7,993 nt of DNA from DASYSA01 sp036003885 (lineage in GTDB: Bacteria; Acidobacteriota; Blastocatellia; UBA7656). Below the pieces are notes generated by a model, which made no database searches, was not told the origin of the DNA, and saw only the letters and a list, made by a program, of their open reading frames with translations. The position numbers and the translations under genes were made by a program. The DNA lies in contig DASYSA010000056.1 in NCBI GenBank assembly GCA_036003885.1, forward strand, positions 1-7,993. The letters are read 5' to 3'. Shown piece after piece: positions 1 to 5,894 of this stretch; the stretch's first letter is position 1, and each line of letters begins with the position of its first letter.

Positions 1-65
1 TGATTTTCGTTAAGCAACCGGAGATCAGTCATATTGACAGCAAGCGCGTCAACGAATACGTTTGA
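1..65 (+). CDS. Possible 3' end of an upstream gene (partial, unidentified)
   Basis: Reading from base 3, this is the only plus-strand frame without an early stop. It runs 20 codons to a TGA at 63-65 and ends in ...SKRVNEYV. The other two plus frames hit a stop in the first few codons. Twenty codons are too few to identify a family, and an open run of this length can occur by chance. If real, the gene ends 50 bp before the amidohydrolase start, so the two could share a transcript. Confidence 0.3.
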   Translation, partial: IFVKQPEISHIDSKRVNEYV

Positions 66-105
66 CACACAACAGCGATGTTCACGCGAGCGAAGTTACA
101 CACAC

Positions 106-111
106 AGGAGG
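106..111 (+). promoter_or_regulatory. Ribosome-binding site that sets the amidohydrolase start
   Basis: A perfect AGGAGG lies 4 nt before the ATG at 116. The same frame is open back to a TTG at 62, which would add 18 residues, but that TTG has no Shine-Dalgarno. The extra residues (THNSDVHAS...) also look nothing like the usual start of this family, whereas MAYDLIIKDGEIIDGSG does. The start at 116 is therefore preferred. Confidence 0.85.
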
Positions 112-115
112 AGCA

Positions 116-1798
116 ATGGCGTACGATTTGATCATCAAAGACGGCGAGATTATTGACGGTTCCGGTTTGCCGGGGTTTCACGGCGACGTCGCCGTCAGCG
201 GCGGACGGATCGTCGAGATCGGCAAAGTGAGTGGAGAGGCGCGGCAAGTGTTGAATGCGGATGGGTTGGTGGTCGCTCCCGGCATCATCGACAACCACAC
301 GCACTACGATGCCCAGGTCACCTGGGATCCGCTCTGTACCTACTCTTGCTATCACGGCATTACCACTGTCGTCATGGGCAACTGCTCTCTGGCGATGGCC
401 CCGGCGCATAGGGAAGATCGCGAGATGCTTGCCGGAGTCCTGTCCCACGTGGAGGCGATCCCGCTGGAAGCGATCCAGGCCGGGGTCAAATGGTCATGGG
501 AAACTATCCCCCAATATCTCGATGCGCTGGATCAACGGCTAGGCATAAACGTGGCGTCCCTCATCGGGCACTCTGCCGTGCGCCGCTACGTGATGGGTGA
601 AGCCTCGCAGGAGCGGCACGCCACCGATGACGAGATTGCGGCCATGAAGGCGATCGTTCGCGAGGGGTTAGCGGCCGGAGCCGTGGGCGTTTCCTTCGAG
701 CGCAATCTGCGCCATTTCGATTGGAATGGCCGGCTGGCGCCGACCAATCTCGCTTCCGACGCGGAGATTTTCGCCGTGGCGGGCGTGCCGGACGAGGTCG
801 GGCGTGGGGTCATCCAGTTTGGCGGCGACCGCAATCTCAGCACTCAGGTAGCCAAGACCAGCCGGCGGCCGGTCTTCTATGGCAACATCACTCAGCAGGC
901 GGTGGCTCCCGACCGCTGGCGCAAACAGCTGGCGGAAGCCGAGAACATGATGCGCCAGGGGCATCGCGCTTACCAGTTCGTCATGCCTCGGCCCGGCGAC
1001 CTGCGTTATACGCTGAAGACCGCGCAACACTTCGACGCCTTGGCCACCTGGAAAACCGTCATGTTGCTCTCCCTCGATAAGCGCAAGGAAGCGTTCCGCG
1101 ATCCGGAGACCCGCGCCAAACTGCATCTGGAGGCCGTTGAGACTCCTCTCGATCCGACTCGCGTCGGCGAATTCACGCGCCGCTGGGATTTACAATTCGT
1201 TTTCAAGCCGGCGCTGCCGAAAAACCAGCACCTCAAGGGCAAGAGCGTTGCCGAGATCGCGCGCGAACAGAACAAAGACGTGCTCGACGTGTTCCTCGAT
1301 CTGGCGCTGGAAGAAAACCTCGAAACGGAGTTCGAACGGCGCGAAGTCAACAGCGACGAAGCCGCCATGACAGCTCTGCTTACCAGTCCGTACACCGTCA
1401 TCGGGCAGTCGGACGGCGGAGCCCACGTGGTTTTTCGCACAGACTATAGCTACTCCACCTATCTGTTGTCTCACTGGGTGCGGGAGAAAGAAATCATGTC
1501 GTTGGAAGACGCCATCCGCAAGCTCACTTTCGTGCCGGCTTCGCTCTTCGGATTCTCTGACCGCGGGCTAGTGCGCCCAGGCATGGCCGCGGACCTGATG
1601 GTGTTCGATCCCGCGACCATCAGCCCATTGGAACCGGGCGAGGCGCACGACTTGCCGGGCGGAGCCAAGCGGCGCAAACAACTCGCTCGGGGAATCGAGT
1701 GGACCGTCGTGAATGGGCAAGTGCTCATGGAAAAGGGCGAACACACCGGCGCTTATCCCGGCAAGGTGGCGCGCAGCAGCAGCCCCGCGCAGCAATAG
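116..1798 (+). CDS. Amidohydrolase, N-acyl-D-amino-acid deacylase type
   Basis: This 560-residue protein belongs to the amidohydrolase superfamily, closest in pattern to N-acyl-D-amino-acid deacylases/D-aminoacylases, which hydrolyse the amide bond of N-acylated D-amino acids at a metal centre. The N-terminal beta-sandwich strand (YDLIIKDGEIIDGSG, residues 3-17) leads into the barrel with the HxH metal motif in GIIDNHTHYDAQ (H61, H63). The deacylase-type cysteine is C90 in VVMGNCSLAMAP. GHSAVRRYVMG lies at 151-161, and the catalytic Asp is probably D433 in GQSDGGAHV. The C-terminal sandwich returns with RPGMAADLMVFDP (487-499). I do not find the usual later 'ATH' histidine; the corresponding stretch reads GVIQFGGDRN, so the substrate may differ from classical D-aminoacylase. 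There is no signal peptide or membrane segment, so it is probably cytoplasmic. Family is confident; substrate is unknown. Confidence 0.88.
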   Translation: MAYDLIIKDGEIIDGSGLPGFHGDVAVSGGRIVEIGKVSGEARQVLNADGLVVAPGIIDNHTHYDAQVTWDPLCTYSCYHGITTVVMGNCSLAMAPAHREDREMLAGVLSHVEAIPLEAIQAGVKWSWETIPQYLDALDQRLGINVASLIGHSAVRRYVMGEASQERHATDDEIAAMKAIVREGLAAGAVGVSFERNLRHFDWNGRLAPTNLASDAEIFAVAGVPDEVGRGVIQFGGDRNLSTQVAKTSRRPVFYGNITQQAVAPDRWRKQLAEAENMMRQGHRAYQFVMPRPGDLRYTLKTAQHFDALATWKTVMLLSLDKRKEAFRDPETRAKLHLEAVETPLDPTRVGEFTRRWDLQFVFKPALPKNQHLKGKSVAEIAREQNKDVLDVFLDLALEENLETEFERREVNSDEAAMTALLTSPYTVIGQSDGGAHVVFRTDYSYSTYLLSHWVREKEIMSLEDAIRKLTFVPASLFGFSDRGLVRPGMAADLMVFDPATISPLEPGEAHDLPGGAKRRKQLARGIEWTVVNGQVLMEKGEHTGAYPGKVARSSSPAQQ

Positions 1799-1859
1799 CT
1801 GCAAGCAGGGTGATCATCGTTGAATCTTGCTGTCAGGCTGAATTAATGTTGTTGACTAG

Positions 1860-2000
1860 GTGGAATTACTCGAAAGACGGGTAGTGTTCTATGAGGACAC
1901 TACCAAAACAGAGTCTTTGCTATTCATGGATTGGAATTTCTTAAAACGGTCAGAGATTGCTGCGGCACATAAACCAAGGTTGTGGATCGAGAAGGGTTAA
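1860..2000 (+). CDS. Doubtful 46-codon ORF between the amidohydrolase and alkB
   Basis: A GTG at 1860 opens a 46-codon frame ending in TAA at 1998-2000; an internal ATG lies at 1926. The product is charged and soluble-looking (begins VELLERRVVFYEDTTK and ends KPRLWIEKG) and I do not recognise it. No Shine-Dalgarno precedes either start. Its first third coincides with a strong hairpin that explains the bases better. It could be a relic of a longer gene or chance. Confidence 0.12.
   Translation: MELLERRVVFYEDTTKTESLLFMDWNFLKRSEIAAAHKPRLWIEKG
1873..1918. terminator. Hairpin, possible bidirectional transcription end
   Basis: A 10-bp stem (GGTAGTGTTC at 1880-1889 with GGACACTACC at 1895-1904, one G-U pair) closes a 5-nt loop. 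An outer 6-bp stem, AAAGAC (1873-1878) with GTCTTT (1913-1918), can stack around it across an asymmetric bulge. It lies between the convergent amidohydrolase (ends 1798) and alkB (ends 2045), where a shared terminator would be expected. No clean T-run follows on either strand, so it is not a textbook intrinsic terminator. It could instead stabilise 3' ends or be a small repeat. Confidence 0.4.
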
Positions 2001-2044
2001 TGCTTTAGCTCTAGCGCCGAGTTGGGCCGATTTGTTTTTGCTCA

Positions 2045-2662
2045 TTACCTGCAAATCCGCCGGAAGGTCAGATTGACTCGCGGGCCGCAGGGACGCTTCT
2101 CCTTTTCAATTCCATGTTTCCAACAGTGCTGGGTATCGCCTTTGATCAAAAGCAGGCTGCCCGAGGCGAGTCTTAAGCGGACACTTTTCAGGTCTCGCCT
2201 GGTCTTGTGCTTCAAGATGAAAGCTCGTTCTTCCCCCAGACTTAACGAGGCAATGATCGGCCGGCGGCCGAGCTCTGGCTCATCGTCGCTGTGCAGTCCC
2301 ATGCTGTCGAGGTGATAGCGATAGTAATTCAGTAGCACGCTATTGAAGCTCGTACCGGCAACTTTCTCGACCCTGTTTTTGATGTCTATCAGGGTGTCAG
2401 TCCAGGGCAGCGGGTCATGGTGAATGCCGGAGTACGTGTAATTTGCTCCCTTATCGCCGGACCAGGCAATGAGACGAGGTTGGGGAACCGGTTTTCCCCA
2501 CACAACTATGTTTTCGGCGCGCCATGGAACTTCATCGATGAGCTGATTCATGACAGCTTCGGCGGGTCGAGCAAGCGGAAGTTCGGGCAAATAGTAGATT
2601 TCTGCGTCTGCCAGGGGGATACGTTCGAGAGCTACCCTCCTGGGAAATAGATCGTCAACCAT
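2045..2662 (-). CDS. alkB: AlkB-family 2-oxoglutarate/Fe(II) dioxygenase
   Basis: This 205-residue protein is a DNA/RNA demethylase of the AlkB family, closest in pattern to the short ALKBH2/3-like bacterial type. These enzymes oxidise N-alkyl lesions such as 1-methyladenine and 3-methylcytosine, using Fe(II), O2 and 2-oxoglutarate. PRLIAWSGD (62-70) and NYTYSG (74-79) match the nucleotide-recognition region. LLNYYR (110-115) carries the cosubstrate-contacting N112 and Y114. The iron triad is H124 and D126 in GLHSDDEPELG, plus H183 in CWKHGI. The 2-oxoglutarate-binding signature is PRVNLTFR (R195, R201). Length is normal and all key residues are present, so it should be active. The ATG at 2660-2662 is the first start after an in-frame stop. 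It has no clear Shine-Dalgarno, but TATATATT lies about 4-5 nt upstream, so a leaderless transcript is possible. It is the only clear minus-strand gene and looks somewhat AT-richer than its neighbours. Confidence 0.93.
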   Translation of the reverse strand: MVDDLFPRRVALERIPLADAEIYYLPELPLARPAEAVMNQLIDEVPWRAENIVVWGKPVPQPRLIAWSGDKGANYTYSGIHHDPLPWTDTLIDIKNRVEKVAGTSFNSVLLNYYRYHLDSMGLHSDDEPELGRRPIIASLSLGEERAFILKHKTRRDLKSVRLRLASGSLLLIKGDTQHCWKHGIEKEKRPCGPRVNLTFRRICR

Positions 2663-2814
2663 TCTTAATATATATCAGCAACCGCCGGCATCGTTTACAT
2701 TTGGTGTCCGCGAAGCACAACCGCGGTCCATTTGCAGTCAAAGATGCGCAAGGAATACAAAAATCAGCTTTCGAGTAAGAGAAAAAGTTCCGATCACTCA
2801 ATTCTAAGCGATAC

Positions 2815-2843
2815 TTGACCAGTCAATCTCCGTGGGCTAAGTT
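2815..2843 (+). promoter_or_regulatory. Weak candidate promoter for the enolase-superfamily gene
   Basis: TTGACC (2815-2820) resembles a -35 box. After 17 bp comes TAAGTT (2838-2843), which matches only 3 of 6 bases of the -10 consensus. Position and spacing suit the gene at 2991, with a leader of about 140 nt that would include the inverted repeat at 2878-2904. The match is weak and unproven. Confidence 0.25.
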
Positions 2844-2877
2844 CACTCGTCGATTTTTCATTTCACTAATCAGGCGT

Positions 2878-2904
2878 GTGGACGTTCCGACATGCAGCGT
2901 CCAC
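2878..2904. repeat. Inverted repeat GTGGACG-N13-CGTCCAC (possible operator or leader hairpin)
   Basis: GTGGACG at 2878-2884 is repeated as its exact complement CGTCCAC at 2898-2904 across 13 nt. GC on both outer sides can extend the stem if two bases bulge on the left. It lies about 90 bp upstream of the enolase-superfamily start. It could be a regulator binding site or a hairpin in the leader. The following bases (gctcacatttt) give only a short T-run, so a terminator is less likely. Confidence 0.4.
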
Positions 2905-2977
2905 GCTCACATTTTAGACTTTCCGCCGCGTTCGAAGGGCTTGGAAAAGGTCGCGGAGCGGTTTGAAGGATCAATCC

Positions 2978-2983
2978 AGGAGA
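2978..2983 (+). promoter_or_regulatory. Ribosome-binding site of the enolase-superfamily gene
   Basis: AGGAGA lies 7 nt before the ATG at 2991. This is ideal spacing and supports the start MKITRVEA, typical of this family. Confidence 0.8.
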
Positions 2984-2990
2984 TAAACCC

Positions 2991-4082
2991 ATGAAGATTA
3001 CTCGTGTCGAAGCAACCTCTCATCGCGTCCCGGCGAAGGTGCCTCTCATGCATGAGCCGATTATACGTGAGATCGTGTTCGTTCGCGTGGAGACGGACGG
3101 TGGGGTGACGGGGTACGGCTTGACCGGACCGATTCAACGATTTGCGGCGCGGGAACTCATCAACCGCGAGATCGCCCCGCTGCTCGTGGGCAGAGACCCG
3201 CTGGCAACGGAGCGTCACTGGTATGATCTTTTCTACCGGCTGAATCCTCGGGCGCAAACCGGCGCCTGGTCCTCCGCTGTCAGTGCGGTGGATATTGCGC
3301 TGTGGGACATAAAGGGAAAGCACCTCGGCCAACCCGTTTGGAAGCTGCTGGGCGGGTACAGTGCCACTGTTCCCGCATACATCACCTTCGGACTGCTGGA
3401 ATATACTCGCGAGCAGCTTGTAGAGGCGGCAAAACAATTTACGGCGCAAGGTCATGACAAGCTCAAGATGGTAGTGGCCATCAACGGCGCCCAAGACCCG
3501 GCCGAGGATGCCGCGCGAGTGCGCGCCGTACGCGAGGCGATAGGCGATCAGGTGGAGCTCATGGTCGATGCAAATTACCTCTTTTCGTTTCCCGTGGCGC
3601 TTGACCTCGCCAAACGCATTGAGCCCTACGGAATTAAGTGGTTCGAGGAACCCGTCTACGGAAACGACGCGCGGTTGCTCGCCAATCTCCGGCGGCAGAC
3701 TAAGATCCCCATCTCTGCGGGGCAGAACGAAGGACACAAGTGGCGCCACCGGGAGCTGCTCGTCCACGAGGCGGTGGACATTCTTCAGCCCAACGTTGTC
3801 TATGTGGGAGGTTACACGGAAGGCGTGAAGGTTGCCGCCATGGCGCAGGCCTATAACATACCGATTGCCAACGGCGGCGGCTGGCCGCACCACAATATGC
3901 ACTTGATCGCGGGTGTGGCCAACGGCTGGCGGGTAGAGTTTCACGTGCCGATGTGGGTGACCGGAGAGATGATCTTCAAAGATCCGCCGAAGCCGTCCCG
4001 TGGCACGGTCACATTAACTGATCAGCCCGGCCTTGGGCTAACTCCGAACGAAGAGGCGCTCAAAGAAACACGGGAGCCGTAG
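2991..4082 (+). CDS. Enolase-superfamily enzyme, mandelate racemase/muconate lactonizing type
   Basis: This 363-residue protein has the usual length and two-domain layout of the MR/MLE family, which abstracts the proton next to a carboxylate to racemise, dehydrate or cycloisomerise hydroxy- or sugar acids. The N-terminal capping domain covers about residues 1-125 (MKITRVEA..., SAVDIALWDIKGKHLGQPVW at 98-117). The barrel follows with the catalytic KxK (K157, K159 in DKLKM), metal ligand D193 in MVDAN, and E219 in WFEEP. At the third metal position the motif reads SAGQNEG: Gln (Q245) where mandelate racemase has Glu. The later 'QPD' reads QPN (N268), and GGGWPHHNMHL (295-305) carries candidate catalytic histidines H300, H301 and H304. 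Such changes may be normal in an acid-sugar dehydratase-like subgroup; I cannot assign the substrate. Cytoplasmic. It stands alone, with long gaps on both sides. Confidence 0.9.
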   Translation: MKITRVEATSHRVPAKVPLMHEPIIREIVFVRVETDGGVTGYGLTGPIQRFAARELINREIAPLLVGRDPLATERHWYDLFYRLNPRAQTGAWSSAVSAVDIALWDIKGKHLGQPVWKLLGGYSATVPAYITFGLLEYTREQLVEAAKQFTAQGHDKLKMVVAINGAQDPAEDAARVRAVREAIGDQVELMVDANYLFSFPVALDLAKRIEPYGIKWFEEPVYGNDARLLANLRRQTKIPISAGQNEGHKWRHRELLVHEAVDILQPNVVYVGGYTEGVKVAAMAQAYNIPIANGGGWPHHNMHLIAGVANGWRVEFHVPMWVTGEMIFKDPPKPSRGTVTLTDQPGLGLTPNEEALKETREP

Positions 4083-4116
4083 TGATTTCAGAGTGGAACC
4101 CGAGCGCAGAAATCAC
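4082..4116 (+). terminator. Perfect 8-bp stem at the end of the enolase-superfamily gene
   Basis: GTGATTTC (4082-4089), starting on the last base of the stop codon, pairs exactly with GAAATCAC (4109-4116) across a 19-nt loop. Its position suits transcription termination or mRNA 3'-end protection. No T-run follows and the loop is long, so intrinsic termination is doubtful. Confidence 0.3.
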
Positions 4117-4216
4117 CACAAAGGACCTAGTGCGCAGAGCCGCAACCAAGGAGGAGATTTAATCGCAAAGGACGCTAAGAAAAACCTACCCTTTCGGAGC
4201 GTTCGCAATTTGCAGT

Positions 4217-4330
4217 TGTGTCATGCTGAATGAAGTGAAGCATCTGCTTTGCACTTTTCCCAATTCTCTGGACCGAGACAAGGAAATTCAAAAGCAGATT
4301 CTTCGTCGCTACGCTCCTCAGAATGACACA
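4217..4330. repeat. Hairpin-forming intergenic repeat (REP/MITE-like)
   Basis: The left arm (4217-4250, TGTGTCATGCTGA...GCATCTGCTTT) is an imperfect inverted copy of the right arm (4291-4330). The outer 13 and inner 14 bases each match with one mismatch; the middle differs by 6 bases in length. The 40-bp centre has a further short pairing, TTTCC (4256-4260) with GGAAA (4282-4286), so the whole unit can fold into one long hairpin. The arms resemble the widespread repeat 'GTCATnCTGAgcGAAGcGAAGnATCT', often mis-annotated as small proteins. No transposase is present; it may be mobilised in trans or be a relic. Confidence 0.75.
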
Positions 4331-4498
4331 CGAGAGTAAAGCCGAGTACTGAGTCATGGAGATTTAGGGTAGGGACCAACGCCACAAAAATTTGCGCAGG
4401 CCGCGAAAACTTTTAACGATAGTAGCGCAAAGGATGGCTTACGCCTGGTTTACCGAGTGATTTAACTCTCCCGAGTTTCGCCAAGCCCGGGAATTATT

Positions 4499-4504
4499 GG
4501 AGGA
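4499..4504 (+). promoter_or_regulatory. Ribosome-binding site of the FAD-linked oxidase
   Basis: GGAGGA lies 6 nt before the ATG at 4511. It is a strong site and fixes the start MTLIDEKD. Confidence 0.8.
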
Positions 4505-4510
4505 ACTCTC

Positions 4511-5869
4511 ATGACTCTAATAGATGAAAAAGATATCGCTGACCTGTCCGCTCGCTTCTCGGGCGTGCTCCTACGTCCCGATGAATCCGGGTACGACGAG
4601 GTGCGCCGGGTACATAACGGTATGATCGATCGACGCCCCGCGTTGATTGCGCGCTGCCTGGGCACTGCCGACATCGCTGACGCGGTGAATTTCGCTCGCG
4701 CGCGTGGTCTCGAACTGGCCGTGCGCGGCGGCGGTCATAATGTCGCTGGTCGGGCCGTGTGTGACGATGGGCTTATGCTCGATTTGTCGCTCATGAAGGG
4801 CATCCACGTCGATCCGGTCCGTCGCACGGCGCGCGCTCAGGGCGGCGTCACGTGGCGCGAATTCAATCGCGAGACGCAGGCGCATGGGCTGGCGACGACC
4901 GGTGGCGTGATTTCCACGACTGGCATCGCAGGTTTGACCCTCGGTGGCGGCCTCGGGTGGCTCATGGCCAAGCACGGCCTGGCGATGGACAACCTGCTCT
5001 CAGCAGAGATCGTGATCGCTTCGGGCGACATCCGGCAGGCAAGCAAGGATGAAAACGCTGATCTGTTCTGGGGTCTTCAAGGCGGGGGCGGCAACTTCGG
5101 CGCGGTCTCGTCGTTAGAGTATCGGTTACATCCGGTGGGGACGGTCACCAGCGGGCTCATCGCCTATCCCTTTCAACAGACCCGGGACGTGCTCAAATTT
5201 TTCCGTGAGATTACATCGGGGTTACCCGACGATCTCGCGATCTTTGCCGCGCTGCTGCACGCACCCGACGGCGCTCAGATTGCTGTCATGATGGCCTGCC
5301 ACTGCGGTCCGCTCGCCGAGGCCGAAACTGCTCTGCAACGGATCAAAAAGTTTAGCACGCCCGTGATGGATACGATCGCTCCCACGACCTACGAGGCTAC
5401 GAATATGATGCTGGACGCCGGATTCCCTCGGGGCGCCCTCAATTATTGGAAATCCAATTTCATGATGGAGCTGAGCGATCATGCCATCGACACGCTAATT
5501 TCTCAGTTCGCGTCATGCCCCTCGCCGATGAGCGGGCTGTTGCTTGAGCATATTCACGGCGCAGCAACGCGTGTCGGCGTCAGCGAAACAGCGTTCCCCC
5601 ACCGTCGCGAGGGCTACAACTTTCTGGTCGTCTCTCAGTGGCTCAACCCGGCTGACAACGCGCGGAATATAGAGTGGGCGCGGGAATCATATGACGTGAT
5701 GCGGCCCAGCTTCACACCAGGGCGGTACGTAAACTATCTGGGAGACGACGACGGCGAGGATGCCGTCGCGGCAGCCTATGGGCCGAACTACCAGCGCCTG
5801 CGGACGCTGAAAACGAAGTATGACTCGACTAATCTATTCCATCTGAATCAAAATATTCGACCGGCTTAA
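4511..5869 (+). CDS. FAD-linked oxidase with berberine-bridge (BBE) C-terminus
   Basis: This 452-residue flavoprotein has the p-cresol methylhydroxylase/6-hydroxynicotine oxidase fold, which oxidises alcohol, amine or sugar substrates with FAD and usually passes electrons to O2. The FAD-binding domain (about residues 40-210) carries VRGGGHNVAG, where H76 is the expected covalent FAD attachment site. It also has GGVISTTGIAGLTLGGGLGW (131-150) and GLQGGGGNFG (188-197). The BBE domain closes the protein with YDSTNLFHLNQNIRP (437-451). The second attachment cysteine of bicovalent plant enzymes is replaced by Ile (I134), so FAD is predicted to be held through His only, as is common in bacteria. 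Length is normal for the family. No twin-arginine or other signal peptide is seen, so it is probably cytoplasmic. The substrate is unknown. The next gene starts 25 bp downstream. Confidence 0.92.
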   Translation: MTLIDEKDIADLSARFSGVLLRPDESGYDEVRRVHNGMIDRRPALIARCLGTADIADAVNFARARGLELAVRGGGHNVAGRAVCDDGLMLDLSLMKGIHVDPVRRTARAQGGVTWREFNRETQAHGLATTGGVISTTGIAGLTLGGGLGWLMAKHGLAMDNLLSAEIVIASGDIRQASKDENADLFWGLQGGGGNFGAVSSLEYRLHPVGTVTSGLIAYPFQQTRDVLKFFREITSGLPDDLAIFAALLHAPDGAQIAVMMACHCGPLAEAETALQRIKKFSTPVMDTIAPTTYEATNMMLDAGFPRGALNYWKSNFMMELSDHAIDTLISQFASCPSPMSGLLLEHIHGAATRVGVSETAFPHRREGYNFLVVSQWLNPADNARNIEWARESYDVMRPSFTPGRYVNYLGDDDGEDAVAAAYGPNYQRLRTLKTKYDSTNLFHLNQNIRPA

Positions 5870-5894
5870 GGGACTGAGACGAGATGATCGCAAC

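Larger units (their letters stand above)
2663..2990. other. 328-bp divergent intergenic region
   Basis: This gap separates alkB (minus) from the enolase-superfamily gene (plus) and should carry both promoters. It is AT-richer than the genes. I see an inverted repeat at 2878-2904, a weak plus-strand promoter candidate at 2815-2843, and a TATATATT just upstream of alkB. A 24-codon ATG frame at 2743 has no ribosome-binding site and is not supported. No RNA gene is recognised. Confidence 0.6.
4083..4510. other. 428-bp intergenic region with repeat relics
   Basis: No gene is supported here. The region holds a stop-proximal stem (4082-4116), degenerate CACAAAGGAC/CGCAAAGGAC-type motifs (near 4116-4126, 4163-4173 and 4425-4433), and a hairpin repeat (4217-4330). 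That repeat is itself flanked by an 8-bp inverted pair, CCTACCCT (4185-4192) and AGGGTAGG (4366-4373). A small hairpin, AACTC-TCCC-GAGTT (4464-4477), sits just before the oxidase ribosome-binding site. Minus-strand translation gives a 60-codon frame (4175-4357) that is only the repeat read as protein. No clear promoter was found. Confidence 0.6.

Noticed and set aside
62..115. 18-residue N-terminal extension of the amidohydrolase from TTG at 62
   Set aside because: No Shine-Dalgarno before the TTG, while AGGAGG sits just before the ATG at 116, where family-like sequence begins.
2648..2655. AGGAGG-like stretch just inside alkB on the minus strand as evidence for a later start
   Set aside because: No ATG, GTG or TTG follows at a usable distance in the alkB frame (the next codons are GTA GCT CTC); it is coincidental.
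2743..2817. 24-codon ATG frame in the alkB/enolase-superfamily gap
   Set aside because: No ribosome-binding site, very short, Lys/Ser-rich low-complexity product; not supported.
2907..3944. Minus-strand ORF of 345 codons opposite the enolase-superfamily gene
   Set aside because: The plus strand carries a complete, motif-bearing enzyme with a strong ribosome-binding site. The antisense product has no recognisable domain and is a shadow of GC-rich codons.
4175..4357. Minus-strand 60-codon ORF
   Set aside because: It is the hairpin repeat read as protein (CVILRSVATKNL, MLHFIQHD), a well-known kind of false gene call. It has no ribosome-binding site.
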